Source: Citreicoccus inhibens
GTDB lineage: Bacteria; Myxococcota; Myxococcia; Myxococcales; Myxococcaceae
Assembly: GCF_019039035.1 (NCBI RefSeq)
Contig: NZ_JAHNZT010000003.1
Location: 62,001-126,000 of the forward strand
DNA length: 64,000 bases
Direction of reading: 5' to 3'
This document shows, piece after piece, positions 7,555-16,886 of this stretch; position 1 is the first letter of the stretch; every line of letters starts with the position of its first letter. The notes under the pieces are model-generated. The model did not search any database. It had not been told where the DNA came from and worked only from the letters and a program-made list of their open reading frames with translations. The position numbers and the translations under genes were made by a program.

Positions 7555-9069
7555 TCACAGCTTGGAGGCGTTGCGAAGGAGGCCGAAGACCTCGGTGTTG
7601 GTCATGAAGCCGTGGAACTGCTCGGAGCCGAAGCCCACGGCGCGGATGGTGACGTCGGTGCCGCCGTGCGTCTCGGCGCCGGTGGGCATGTGGATGGCGG
7701 CCTCCTGGTGGTACTCGTCGCCCGCGGTCAGGTCCTCGGTGAGCGTGGGCGCGAAGGCGCGCGAGCCCATGACCCGGCGCTCGCCGTTGCCAAAGCCGAG
7801 GATGGTGTACGGCTGGCCGTCCGCATCCAGCGTGGGCGCGCCCTCCGCCGCGCCGGCGTAGTTGCGCACGAGGCCCAGCACGCCCGCGTTCGTCGCCGTG
7901 GTGGCGCCCGTGCGCTTCGCGTAGCCCAGGTGCACGAGCGTGTGGTCATGGTCCGAGGTGAGGACCACGAGCGTGTGCGCCAGGGTCGGATCCTTCTTCT
8001 TCACCTCGGCCAGCACCGCCGCGAGCGCCTCGTCGAAGGCCACCGTGTCCTTCAGCGCCTTCTTCGCCGTCGTCTCGTGCAGCGCGTGGTCGATGCGCCC
8101 GCCCTCCACCATGAGGAAGAAGCCCTTGGGGTTCTGGTCGAGGACCTGCACCGCCTTGACGGCCATCTGCGCGAGGCTCGGCTCCCTGGCCGGGTCGCGG
8201 TTCAGCTCGTAGGACATGTGGCTCTCGGTGAAGAGGCCGAGCACCTTCTGCTTCGGCTCGCCGGAGAGCGGCAGGTCCTGGAGCTGCGCGGCCTGCGTGA
8301 CGTAGCCGTAGCCCCGGGCCTTCAGCTCGGCCACCAGGTCACGCTTGTCCGCGCGCGTGGTGAACTGCTTGCTGCCACCGCCGAGGATGACCTCCAGGCC
8401 ATCTCCCAGGCTGGAGTTGGAGCCCGGCGCGCCCGGGACGAGCTGCTGCGCGATGGCCTCCTCCAGGTCGCGGTTGCTGATGTGCGAGTACGTGGCGGCG
8501 GGCGTCGCGTGCGTCACGCGCGTGGTGGTGACGACGCCGGTGGACCAGCCGGCGGCCTCGGCCCACTCGAGGAACGTGGGCACGGCGGAGCCCTTGCCGT
8601 TGAACGCGGTCTCCGGCGACATCGAGAGGACGTCGTTGTTCATCTTCACGCCCGTCATGTACGCGGACATGGACGGCGCGCTGTCCGTCACGCGCGAGTC
8701 GCGCGAGTACGTGCGCACGAAGCCCGTCTCGGGCAGCGTGTCCAGGGTCAGCTCGCCGTCCTCGCCCCGGGCGAAGATGCGCGCGGCGGTGACGACGGGG
8801 ATGCCCATGCCGTCGCCGAGGAAGAAGATGACGCGGTCGGCGTGTGGCGTGCCGGCCTGATGCGCGGCCACATGCGCCGAGGCGAGCGCGCCGGGGCCCG
8901 GGTCCGGGACGCCCGCGTCGGGAATGACGGCGGTGGGCCCCTGGGGCCCCTGGGGACCGGCGACGCCCGTATCTCCCTTCGGGCCCTTCTCTCCTTCGCA
9001 GCCCACCAGGGCCGTGGTGCTGCCCAGGAGCAGCGCCGCGGTGGCGAGCCCCACGAGACGTGAAGACAT
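7555..9069 (-). CDS. lipoprotein alkaline phosphatase with collagen-like N-terminal linker
   Basis: This 504-residue PhoA-superfamily phosphatase has a lipobox LVGC with Cys24. Seven uninterrupted Gly-X-Y triplets follow (residues 26-46: GEK, GPK, GDT, GVA, GPQ, GPQ, GPT), then a Pro/Ala linker. The catalytic part starts near residue 78 with GDGMG (metal ligand Asp86) and nucleophile Ser130 in VTDSAPSMS. VEGGRIDHA, TSDHDH and ETHGGTDV follow. It is about 46 residues longer than its tandem paralogue, mainly in the anchor and linker. The Shine-Dalgarno GGAGG lies ~10 nt before ATG 9069. It is the first gene of the operon. Confidence 0.93.
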   Translation of the reverse strand: MSSRLVGLATAALLLGSTTALVGCEGEKGPKGDTGVAGPQGPQGPTAVIPDAGVPDPGPGALASAHVAAHQAGTPHADRVIFFLGDGMGIPVVTAARIFARGEDGELTLDTLPETGFVRTYSRDSRVTDSAPSMSAYMTGVKMNNDVLSMSPETAFNGKGSAVPTFLEWAEAAGWSTGVVTTTRVTHATPAATYSHISNRDLEEAIAQQLVPGAPGSNSSLGDGLEVILGGGSKQFTTRADKRDLVAELKARGYGYVTQAAQLQDLPLSGEPKQKVLGLFTESHMSYELNRDPAREPSLAQMAVKAVQVLDQNPKGFFLMVEGGRIDHALHETTAKKALKDTVAFDEALAAVLAEVKKKDPTLAHTLVVLTSDHDHTLVHLGYAKRTGATTATNAGVLGLVRNYAGAAEGAPTLDADGQPYTILGFGNGERRVMGSRAFAPTLTEDLTAGDEYHQEAAIHMPTGAETHGGTDVTIRAVGFGSEQFHGFMTNTEVFGLLRNASKL

Positions 9070-9183
9070 GAACCGAAACCTCCAGAGGATGAGCGCCTCG
9101 CCGCGTGGCGTGACGCGGGGCGCATCCTGGGGAGGCCATGTGGCGAACGGTCGCTGCGGGCGGTGACTTGTTCATCACGGGGA

Positions 9184-9207
9184 CGCCGGGAAGGTGACAA
9201 CCCGGCG
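9184..9207 (-). terminator. hairpin after the DUF192 gene
   Basis: The perfect 7-bp stem CGCCGGG (9184-9190) / CCCGGCG (9201-9207), with a 10-nt loop, lies about 20 bp beyond the minus-strand stop at 9228. It separates the PilZ-DUF192 unit from the phosphatase operon. Confidence 0.5.
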
Positions 9208-9227
9208 ACCGCGCGTGACGTTCTCAC

Positions 9228-9772
<545 letters not shown>

Positions 9773-9776
<4 letters not shown>

Positions 9777-10174
9777 GGGTGCTGGGGGTGCAGGGGCTTG
9801 TTGAGCAGCTTCTCGGTCAGGTCCGAGCCCAGGCTGTCCGACATCAGCCGCTCGACGAGCGTCTCGAAGTCCACGCGCTGGGACTCGCTGCTGTAGATGA
9901 ACCGGATGCCCATGCCGGGCTCCTCGCCATCCGCCTTGGACCAGACGACCTCGCCGAGCAGCTCGAAGGGGGCCTCGCGCTGGGGCACCGTCAGCTTGAA
10001 GAGGAAGCGCGTGCCGATGGGCAGCGGCTTCTTCGTCTTGATGAACGTCCCCCCCTTGCTGATGTTCTTCGTGTAGTCGGCGAAGAAGGAGTTGAGTTTC
10101 TTGTAATCGACCTTGAGCTCGATTGGGGCGCGCCCGTGCTGGCGCAGGTCGGATCCGCTCTTCTGTTCGGACAT
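9773..10174 (-). CDS. PilZ-domain protein
   Basis: The 133-residue protein is almost only a PilZ domain, a c-di-GMP receptor family. It has Arg in RQHGRAPIEL near the N-terminus, then the D/NxSxxG-type NISKGGTF (~residues 38-45), and a GMGIRF strand. The usual RxxxR motif is weak here: Q-H-G-R-A in place of two well-spaced arginines. Ligand binding is therefore uncertain, and this is the degenerate type common in myxobacteria. The start ATG at 10174 is only 25 bp from the divergent metallopeptidase start at 10200. The C-terminus overlaps the DUF192 start. Confidence 0.88.
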
Positions 10175-10186
10175 GCTGGCGGGGAG

Positions 10187-10192
10187 TATAGG
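10187..10192 (+). promoter_or_regulatory. -10-like element for the membrane metallopeptidase gene
   Basis: TATAGG lies 7 nt before the ATG at 10200. A transcript from it would begin at or next to the start codon. The matching -35 region would fall inside the first codons of the divergent PilZ gene and is weak. Confidence 0.4.
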
Positions 10193-10199
10193 GGACGCC

Positions 10200-12557
10200 A
10201 TGCGGCAAGTCCTCCTTCGCGCCCGGGGCCTGCTGGCCCGCCCGGCCGTCCTGGCCATCGTCCTGCTGCTCGCCGGGGGTGGCTCGGCGCTCGTGCTCGC
10301 CCCGCTCTTCGAGGTGCCCGGCTTCGAGCTGGGGCTGGCCCTCTCCATCGCCGGGGGCCTGCTCGGAGGTGGCACGGGCATCGCCGCGGCGTTCCAGGAG
10401 CGCCGCGTCCTCCAGGCGACGGGACCCCGGCCCGCCGGGGTCGAACCCGCCACCTCCTCCGCCGTCACCGTGCTGCGCGTCTGGGGGGCCAGTGCCCTGC
10501 TCAACGTCGCGGTGCTGGTGCCCCCCTTCGTGTGCGCCACGCTCTTCGCGCGGCTGCGCACCGCGTGCGACCCCTTCGAGCTGGTGGGCTTCTATCCCCT
10601 GCTCACCCTGCCCACCGCCCTCCTGGCCGCGGCGGCTGGCGTCTTCTCGGGCCTCGCGGCGCGCCGCCCCAGGGGGGCGGTGGGCGTGTACACCCTGCTG
10701 GTGCTCGGCTCGGCGGTGGCCACGGCGTGGCCGCTGGTGGCCGGCCCCCAGGTGTTCGCCTTCAACCACTTCCTGGGACACCTGCCCGGGCCGCTGTACG
10801 ACGAGGCGCTCCACATCACGCCCGCGCTGGGCTGGTTCCGCCTGGAGACCCTGCTGTGGGCCGTGCTGCTCGCGAGCCTCGCCGCGGCGCTGCTGGACGC
10901 GAAGACGGGGCGGCTGGGACGCCCCCGGAGCGCGGGGGCCCTGGTGCTCGTCGCGCTGGCGGCGGCCAGCATCGGGGGGATGGAGCGCCACGGGCCGCAG
11001 CTGGGCCTGCGCATGACGGACGGCTATCTGGCGGAGCAGCTCGGCGGCGTGCGCGAGACGGACCACTTCGTGCTGCACTACCCACGAGGCAAGGCGCGCG
11101 AGGACATGGACCGGATGGCGCGCGACCTGGAGTTCCGCTACGCGCAGCTGTCGCGCTTCCTGGGCGTGGCGCCCGAGGGCCGCGTCACCGTGTGGCTCTA
11201 CCGCTCCGAGGACGAGAAGCAGCGGCTGGTGGGCGCGGGGCGCACGCAGTTCGCCAAGCCGTGGCGGCGCGAGCTGCACATCCAGGACCGGCCCTTCCCG
11301 CACAGCACGCTGCACCACGAGCTGGCGCACGTCATGGCGGGCCCCGCGGGCAGCGGCTTCTTCCACGTCACCACGCGGCTGGGCGTCTGGCCGCTGATGG
11401 GCGTCATCGAGGGGCTCGCGGTGGCCGCGGATGATCCCGTCCAGGGCGACCTGACGCTGCACCAGTGGGCCGCGGGCATGCGCAAGCAGAAGCTGGCGCC
11501 GGACATGCGCAAGCTGATGGGCCCCGAGGGCTTCTACCAATCCGCGCCCGCGCGCGCGTACACCGTGGCGGGCTCGTTCCTGCGCTACCTCGCGGACACC
11601 TACGGCGCGCCCAAGCTGCTCGCGGCCTATGCGCATGCGGACTTCGCGGGCGCCTACGGGCGGCCCCTGGACGAGCTGGTGTCCGAGTGGGAGCGCTACG
11701 TGGACGCGCTGCCTTTGGATGCCTCGGCGGTGGCGCGCGCCTTCGCTCGCTTCCGCACCGGCAGCCTCTTCTCCCGGGCCTGCGCGCGCGAGGTGGCCCG
11801 ACTGGCCGACACCGCCCGCGACGCGCTGGCGAGCGACCCCGAGGACGCGCTGCGACGCTACGCGCGCGCAGCGGAGCTTCAGCCCGAGGAGCCCACGTAC
11901 CGGCTGGGACAGGCGGTGGCCCTGGACGCGCTGGAGCGCTCGGACGAGGCGGCCTCGGTGCTGAGCGCGCTGGCGGAGCAGGTGAAGGACCGGCCCGCGC
12001 TCGCCGCCGACGTGGCCCTGGCCCGCGCCGACGTGGCCCTCCGCCAGGAGCAGCCCGACACCGCGCGCGGCTTCCTGCAGCGCGTGCTCACGCTGGACGC
12101 GGGCCCCGACCCCACTCGCACCGCGCAGGTGAAGCTGGCCGCGCTGGACACCCCCGGGCTGCGCGAACCCATCACCGCGTACTTCCGCGCGCCCCGCGAG
12201 GAGCTGCGCCTGCTGCTCCTGTCGCGCGCGCTCCAGGGGGCGCCTCAAGACGCGTACCTGCACTACCTGCTGGGGCGGAGGTTGGGACAAGCCGGCGCGC
12301 CCGCGCTGGCCGCCGAGCACCTGCAACGCGCCCTGGCGCTGGACGTACTGCCCGAGGCCCTGCGTCGCGAGGCGTGGCGGCTGAGCATCGAGACGGCGTA
12401 CCTGGCGGGAGATTGCGGCGCGGTGCGGCACGCGCTCGGTTCGGTTCCCGACTATGGGCCGGCGTTCCGTCTGGCGGCGTCCGAATGGCAGGCTCGGTGT
12501 GATTTCGAGGAAACCACCTTCCGCGGACCTCTGGTGCCGCGCCAGGCTTTCCGCTAG
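10200..12557 (+). CDS. polytopic membrane protein with HExxH metallopeptidase domain and TPR region
   Basis: This 785-residue protein combines three parts. Residues 1-270 hold about six transmembrane segments. A gluzincin-like zinc peptidase domain follows, with HELAH at 373-377 and a downstream GVIEGLA glutamate that could be the third zinc ligand. The C-terminal ~300 residues (from ~540) are TPR-like alpha helices built around repeats such as DPEDALRRYARAAELQPEEP. This matches 'peptidase MA family' proteins, whose substrates are unknown. The start at ATG 10200 follows a -10-like TATAGG; the open frame continuing upstream to 10113 overlaps PilZ and is rejected. Downstream is the DUF2505 gene. 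Confidence 0.85.
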   Translation: MRQVLLRARGLLARPAVLAIVLLLAGGGSALVLAPLFEVPGFELGLALSIAGGLLGGGTGIAAAFQERRVLQATGPRPAGVEPATSSAVTVLRVWGASALLNVAVLVPPFVCATLFARLRTACDPFELVGFYPLLTLPTALLAAAAGVFSGLAARRPRGAVGVYTLLVLGSAVATAWPLVAGPQVFAFNHFLGHLPGPLYDEALHITPALGWFRLETLLWAVLLASLAAALLDAKTGRLGRPRSAGALVLVALAAASIGGMERHGPQLGLRMTDGYLAEQLGGVRETDHFVLHYPRGKAREDMDRMARDLEFRYAQLSRFLGVAPEGRVTVWLYRSEDEKQRLVGAGRTQFAKPWRRELHIQDRPFPHSTLHHELAHVMAGPAGSGFFHVTTRLGVWPLMGVIEGLAVAADDPVQGDLTLHQWAAGMRKQKLAPDMRKLMGPEGFYQSAPARAYTVAGSFLRYLADTYGAPKLLAAYAHADFAGAYGRPLDELVSEWERYVDALPLDASAVARAFARFRTGSLFSRACAREVARLADTARDALASDPEDALRRYARAAELQPEEPTYRLGQAVALDALERSDEAASVLSALAEQVKDRPALAADVALARADVALRQEQPDTARGFLQRVLTLDAGPDPTRTAQVKLAALDTPGLREPITAYFRAPREELRLLLLSRALQGAPQDAYLHYLLGRRLGQAGAPALAAEHLQRALALDVLPEALRREAWRLSIETAYLAGDCGAVRHALGSVPDYGPAFRLAASEWQARCDFEETTFRGPLVPRQAFR

Positions 12558-12612
12558 ACGCTGGCGCCCGCGCCACGGGCGCGACATTGCCTACACCCGC
12601 AGGAGGCAGGGC

Positions 12613-13143
12613 ATGCGATTCGAGACGAGGCAGCGGATCCAGGGGTCGGTGACGGAGGTGGAGAACGCGCTGCTCGACGCGCGCTACTTCGACTTCCTCC
12701 TCAAGCACCACGGCGTGCTGCTGGAGCTGCAGCCCCTGGAGGTGAAGGACGAGGGCAACGTGGTGCGCCGCAAGGTGCGCTACCGCCCCAAGCCCGTCAT
12801 CTCGTCCATCGGGCCCAAGCAGGTCCCGCCCGAGTGGTTCGCCTTCATCGAGACGTCCGCCTACGACAAGCGCAAGAAGGAGCTGTCGTTCTCCAACGTG
12901 CCCACCTCCGGCACCATCTCCAAGATGCTGGTGAACACGGGCGTGCTGCGCTTCCGAGACCTGGGCAATGGGCAGACGGAGCGCTCGCTCGACGGCGAAA
13001 TCTCCCTCAAGCTGCCCTTCCTGATGAAGCCGCTGGCGCTCATCGGCGAGAAGATCATCCAGGCCGAGGGCCTGAAGATTCTCGACAACGAGATTCCCGT
13101 CCTCAACCGCTTCATCGCCGAGGTCATCCGCAAGGCCGCCTGA
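12613..13143 (+). CDS. DUF2505 family protein (SRPBCC-like fold)
   Basis: The 176-residue cytosolic protein resembles DUF2505, a START/SRPBCC-like lipid-binding fold. It opens with FETRQRIQGSVTEVENALLDARYFDFLL. Mixed strands follow, then an amphipathic C-terminal helix ending in NRFIAEVIRKAA. No catalytic residues are known for the family. A perfect AGGAGG lies 6 nt before ATG 12613 and settles the start against the upstream open frame. It follows the metallopeptidase gene by 55 bp and may be co-transcribed with it. Confidence 0.85.
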   Translation: MRFETRQRIQGSVTEVENALLDARYFDFLLKHHGVLLELQPLEVKDEGNVVRRKVRYRPKPVISSIGPKQVPPEWFAFIETSAYDKRKKELSFSNVPTSGTISKMLVNTGVLRFRDLGNGQTERSLDGEISLKLPFLMKPLALIGEKIIQAEGLKILDNEIPVLNRFIAEVIRKAA

Positions 13144-13181
13144 GGCGAGCGACGAGGCAGCCTGTGGGGCCAGGGAATGGG

Positions 13182-13210
13182 TTGACACCCGTGTGGTTCA
13201 CCCCATAAGG
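13182..13210 (+). promoter_or_regulatory. sigma-70-type promoter of the NTF2-like lipoprotein gene
   Basis: A perfect -35 TTGACA at 13182-13187 is followed after 16 bp by CATAAG (13204-13209). The ATG at 13218 lies only 8 nt further on, so the transcript would be leaderless or nearly so. Confidence 0.6.
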
Positions 13211-13217
13211 CCCCGTC

Positions 13218-13688
13218 ATGCACAAACGCTTCCTCGTCGTCTGCTGCCTGTCCCTGCTGGCCGCGTGCGCCCCGAAGCGCATCCCCGGCACCAACATCAG
13301 CGACACGTCCGAGACGCGCGCCATCCTTCAGGAGATGGAGCGCTACCGGGCCGCGCTCGAGGCGCTGGACGCCAAGGCCATCGTCGCGCTCGTGTCCCCG
13401 AAGTTCCACGATGACGCGGGCACCGAGGACCCCGAGGACGACCTCACCTACGCCAACCTCCAGCCGCACCTCCAGGCCCTGTTCCAGAAGATCAAGGACC
13501 CGAAGGTGGAGATGAACGTGCGCCGCGTGGAGTTCAACGACGCGGGCGACGTGGCCGCCGCCGTCTACTACTGGAAGGCGAGCTGGCGCCTGCCGGGCCT
13601 GACGCCGCGCGCGGATCAGGACTCGGAGCTCAAGCAGATGGTCTTCCAGCGCGTGGATGGCCAGTGGAAGATTGTCTCCGGCATCTAG
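13218..13688 (+). CDS. NTF2-like (SnoaL-type) lipoprotein
   Basis: The 156-residue protein has a textbook lipoprotein signal with LAAC at residues ~14-17. A cone-shaped NTF2-like domain follows: an N-terminal helix around AILQEMERYRAALEALDAKAIVALVS, then strands ending with QMVFQRVDGQWKIVSGI. This C-terminal FxxxDGxWKI pattern is typical of the fold. The domain family ranges from enzymes to simple ligand binders, so function is unassigned. It has its own consensus-like promoter and faces the convergent homoserine kinase-like gene 18 bp downstream. Confidence 0.85.
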   Translation: MHKRFLVVCCLSLLAACAPKRIPGTNISDTSETRAILQEMERYRAALEALDAKAIVALVSPKFHDDAGTEDPEDDLTYANLQPHLQALFQKIKDPKVEMNVRRVEFNDAGDVAAAVYYWKASWRLPGLTPRADQDSELKQMVFQRVDGQWKIVSGI

Positions 13689-13706
13689 TGCCGGAAGGCG
13701 CGCCCC

Positions 13707-14675
13707 TCAGGCCCCCACGAGGTCACGCAGTCCCTGGGGGCCGAGGGCCGCCAGCGTCCGCGCCCGGGACAAGTAGGTGCGGTAGTCCTTGGGCGTCAGC
13801 TTGTCCGGCGGCAGCGGGGACAGGTGGTAGTCCCGGATGCGGCTGGCCGTGAAGCGCACGGCGCCGAAGAGCGCGTGGCCGTAGAGGCTGGCGCGCTCGA
13901 CCTCGGCCAGCGGGCGCGCGTCCTGGTAGCCGCGCACCAGCGCCCGGCACAGCTCCGGCTGGTAGGCCCCGTCAAAGCACCAGGCGTTGAGCGTGATGGC
14001 CACGTCGAGCGTGTACGCCTCGCGGCAGGCCATCTCGAAGTCGAAGAACGCCCCCACCCGCTCCCCGAGCCACTTCACGTTGTCCAGGAAGAGGTCCGTG
14101 TGGATGACCCCCAGGGGCTCCAGGCCCTGGCGCTCGGACTCGGCGCGCGCGAGCAGCGCGGTCAGCTCTCGCGCCGCCTGCGCCAGTTCGGGCTCGGGCC
14201 GCTGGCGCAGCCCTTCCAGCCAGCCGCTCACCTGCGTGGGGCCGTAGGGGTTGTCCCGCGAGGCGCTGAAGGACTGGGTGGCGCGGTGCAGCTTGCCCAG
14301 CTCCAGGCCCAGGCGCTCCACATGCTCGGGGGTGAGCTGCTCGCGTCGCAGCTCCTCGCCCACCAGCCAGCGAAAGACGCTGATGCGCCCGCCCTCCAGG
14401 GGCAGGAAGTCCGCACCCTCGCGCGTGGACAGCAACACCGGTGACGGGAAGTGGAACTGGGACAGGTGCGCCAGGAGCGCGGCCTCGAAGCGCAGGTCCG
14501 CCTCGCTGCGCACCGTCGTGTGACGGACGAAGTAGCGACCACGCTCCGTGTCCAGGCGGTGGTTCGTGTTGATGGAGCCTTGCGGGATGGGAGTGACCGT
14601 CCGCACCGCCCCCAGCTCGAACGCCTCGGCCACCCGCGCGAACGCCTCGGCCGAGAGTGTCGTGTACACCGCCAT
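13707..14675 (-). CDS. thrB: homoserine kinase-like aminoglycoside-phosphotransferase-fold kinase
   Basis: The 322-residue protein is a protein-kinase-like phosphotransferase similar to type II homoserine kinase. That enzyme phosphorylates L-homoserine in threonine synthesis. Diagnostic stretches are the nucleotide-loop region IPQGSINTNHRL (~28-39), the catalytic HTDLFLDN with Asp base and Asn, and the metal-binding DFEMA. DVAITLNAWCF follows, as in bacterial ThrB. The start is ATG 14675 (MAVYTTLS); the open frame to 14780 lacks homology. No other threonine genes are nearby. Choline or other small-alcohol kinases of the same fold are the main alternative. Confidence 0.78.
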   Translation of the reverse strand: MAVYTTLSAEAFARVAEAFELGAVRTVTPIPQGSINTNHRLDTERGRYFVRHTTVRSEADLRFEAALLAHLSQFHFPSPVLLSTREGADFLPLEGGRISVFRWLVGEELRREQLTPEHVERLGLELGKLHRATQSFSASRDNPYGPTQVSGWLEGLRQRPEPELAQAARELTALLARAESERQGLEPLGVIHTDLFLDNVKWLGERVGAFFDFEMACREAYTLDVAITLNAWCFDGAYQPELCRALVRGYQDARPLAEVERASLYGHALFGAVRFTASRIRDYHLSPLPPDKLTPKDYRTYLSRARTLAALGPQGLRDLVGA

Positions 14676-14714
14676 CGCGCACCTCCCGAGCGGATGCCCC
14701 ACCGGCTCCCGGCG

Positions 14715-14743
14715 TTGACACCCACGGAAGCCAGACATATCAG
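14715..14743 (+). promoter_or_regulatory. sigma-70-type promoter of the TPR gene
   Basis: Consensus -35 TTGACA (14715-14720) is separated by 17 bp from TATCAG (14738-14743). A second -10-like TATAGT lies at ~14753-14758. Transcription would give a leader of about 50-60 nt before ATG 14810. Confidence 0.6.
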
Positions 14744-14809
14744 TGCATCTCGTATAGTCATCATAACCGTCCGAAACCATTCAATTTTCGCGCGGGAGAG
14801 GGGCGTCCC

Positions 14810-16399
14810 ATGGACACGGCAGGCGGCAAGGGGCGCAACGGGGGCCCGCGGCGCGAGAGCCTGGGAAGCGCGCTGGCCCAGATTGGCGTGGTGGCGGCGC
14901 TGCTGGCCGGCGGGGTGACTTACGGCGTCCATCGCGGCCAGGTGCGGCAGGAGACCGAAACACACCTGCGCATGGCGCGCGCGGCGGCGCAGCGGGACAA
15001 CCCGGCGGACCTCGCGGTGGCGATGCAGCAGTTGGACGCGCTCTTCGCCCTCAACGCCGACATGCGGGACGCCCAGGCGCTCGCCGCCGACGTGCAGGCG
15101 GAGCTGTGGCTGGAGCATCGGCAACCCGGAGCGGATGCGAGGGCTCGAGAGCACCTGGAGCGGGCGGAGGCGCTGGGCGCTCGCTCCGGCGAGCGCTACG
15201 GCGCGCGCGCGCAGCTCCTGCTCGCCGAGGGCAAGACGGCGGAAGCGGAGCGGCTGCTGGAGGAGCTTCGGACCCAAGGGGCGAACAGCCCTCGGCTGAC
15301 GCTGGCGCAGGCCCGGGTCCTCCAGCTCAAGGGGGACCTGGCGGGCGCGCGGCAGGCCTATGCCCGCGCGGCGGATGCGTCGTGGAAGGACCCTCGCTTC
15401 GCGACCGCGTACGGCGAGGCCCTCTTGGACGAAGGCCAGTACACCCAGGCCGTGGAGGCCTTCTCGCGCGCCACCACTGCGAACCCGGATCATCTCCTGT
15501 CGCGCGTGACGGCCGCGCTGGCGCGACTGTATGCAGGCCAGCCCCGGGAGAGCGCCGAGCCCACGCTCGCGGACGTGCGTGGACGCGGCCGAGAGCTGAC
15601 GCCCACGCTCCAGGCCCGGGCCGAGGCGCTCCAGGCGGAGCTGGCCCTGGCGAAGGGCGCGATGGAGGAGGCCCTGGGCGCGGCGGACCAGGCGATCCGG
15701 GCGCGCGCCGATGAGCGCTTCGCCCTCTTCACCCGGGCCCGCGTGCTCGCCGCCAGGAAGTCACCCGAGGCCCGAGCCGCCTTCGAGGCCGCGGTGGCCG
15801 CGCGACGCACCGCTCCCCTGCCCTATGTGGAGGGAGCCCGCGCGCTCCAGTCCGCGGGAGACGGCGCCGGCGCGCTGGCCCTGCTCGACGCCTACGCGAC
15901 GACGTTCAAGGACGTGAAGGTGACGCTGGCGGATGGCAAGCCCGTGGCCGCCCTGAGCCGGGATGATCGCTACTGGCTGGCGCGCGGCGGCGTGTTGGAG
16001 GCCGCGGGGAAACAGGACGACGCGCTCGCCGCCTACGAGCAGGCGCTCGCGGTGCGCGGCGTGGGCATGGCCCGAGCGCAGTACGCGAAGGGCGCGCTGC
16101 TGCTCGCGCGCAAGGACTACGCGGGAGCCAGACCGCTGCTGGCCGCGGTCGCACCGGAAACAGGCGCGGGCACGCTGCCAGCGGCCTACGCGGCGATGGG
16201 CGACCTGCTCTTCGCCCAGGGCGACTTCGCGGCGGGTTGCCAGCACCACTACTTCGGGCTGGTGCGAGCGCGGGCGCAGGGAACGCCCCGCGCCCAGCTC
16301 GCCTCGCGCATCGAGGCGGTGCGCCAGCGGCTGGAGGCCGCCGGGCAGGCCAACATGGCCAAGGCCTGGGTGACGCAGACGGCGGCGACGCTACAGTAG
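14810..16399 (+). CDS. single-pass membrane TPR-repeat protein
   Basis: The 529-residue protein has a short cytoplasmic N-terminus, one transmembrane helix (~23-42, around IGVVAALLAGGVTYGV), and then many tetratricopeptide repeats to the C-terminus. Alternating Ala/Leu/Arg helices such as LAGARQAYARAADASWKDPRF are typical. It is probably anchored in the inner membrane with a periplasmic protein-interaction solenoid. No enzymatic domain is visible. ATG 14810 follows GGGAGAGGGG; the upstream open frame contains the promoter and is not coding. Its stop overlaps the stop of the convergent gene by 9 bp. Confidence 0.85.
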   Translation: MDTAGGKGRNGGPRRESLGSALAQIGVVAALLAGGVTYGVHRGQVRQETETHLRMARAAAQRDNPADLAVAMQQLDALFALNADMRDAQALAADVQAELWLEHRQPGADARAREHLERAEALGARSGERYGARAQLLLAEGKTAEAERLLEELRTQGANSPRLTLAQARVLQLKGDLAGARQAYARAADASWKDPRFATAYGEALLDEGQYTQAVEAFSRATTANPDHLLSRVTAALARLYAGQPRESAEPTLADVRGRGRELTPTLQARAEALQAELALAKGAMEEALGAADQAIRARADERFALFTRARVLAARKSPEARAAFEAAVAARRTAPLPYVEGARALQSAGDGAGALALLDAYATTFKDVKVTLADGKPVAALSRDDRYWLARGGVLEAAGKQDDALAAYEQALAVRGVGMARAQYAKGALLLARKDYAGARPLLAAVAPETGAGTLPAAYAAMGDLLFAQGDFAAGCQHHYFGLVRARAQGTPRAQLASRIEAVRQRLEAAGQANMAKAWVTQTAATLQ

Positions 16400-16885
16400 C
16401 TCCGCCGGGTCCAACTGGCGGTGCTTCGCCTTCACCACGCGCCACGCTCCGTCGGCTTCCTTCTCGAACGTGCCCTCGATGGCGTAGGCGTTGAGGACGC
16501 TCTCTCGGGCCAGGTCCTCCAGCTTGTCCGCCTGCGAGCGGCCGAAGATGAAGCGCGCGCGGAAGTCGCCCTGCGTGGGTGACACCTCGTGCACGTCGAT
16601 GTCCGTGGTGAAGATGCGCACCCATTGGCCGCGGAGGACTTGCGCCGCCAGGATGCGGTGCACGTCCTGGCGGTTCCAGCCGTCCGTCGTCTTGAAGCGC
16701 TCGGAGACGCCCTCCATCACCGCGCCGACGTTCTTCTCCTCGGCGGCGCGGGTCATGTTGATGATTTGCCGGGTAATGGCGTCCTTCACCCCGGGCTCCT
16801 CGCGCGGCCAGAAGCACAGCACGAGGAAAGCCGCCACCAGCGCCAACCCACCCGCCACCACGCGCGAGCGCGTCACCGTCACCAT
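16391..16885 (-). CDS. single-pass membrane protein, NTF2-like periplasmic domain likely
   Basis: The 164-residue protein starts VTVTRSRVVAGGLALVAAFLVLCF, giving one transmembrane anchor at ~8-26. About 135 exported residues follow. The pattern of helix AITRQIINMTRAAEEKNVGAVMEGVSERF followed by strands and a final WRVVKAKHRQLDP suggests an NTF2-like fold, which is my inference. The start is chosen at 16885 (MVTVTRS), 1 bp after the upstream cyclic-nucleotide-binding gene stop at 16887. The longer frame overlaps that gene. It ends tail-to-tail with the TPR gene. Confidence 0.78.
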   Translation of the reverse strand: MVTVTRSRVVAGGLALVAAFLVLCFWPREEPGVKDAITRQIINMTRAAEEKNVGAVMEGVSERFKTTDGWNRQDVHRILAAQVLRGQWVRIFTTDIDVHEVSPTQGDFRARFIFGRSQADKLEDLARESVLNAYAIEGTFEKEADGAWRVVKAKHRQLDPAELL

Positions 16886-16886
16886 C

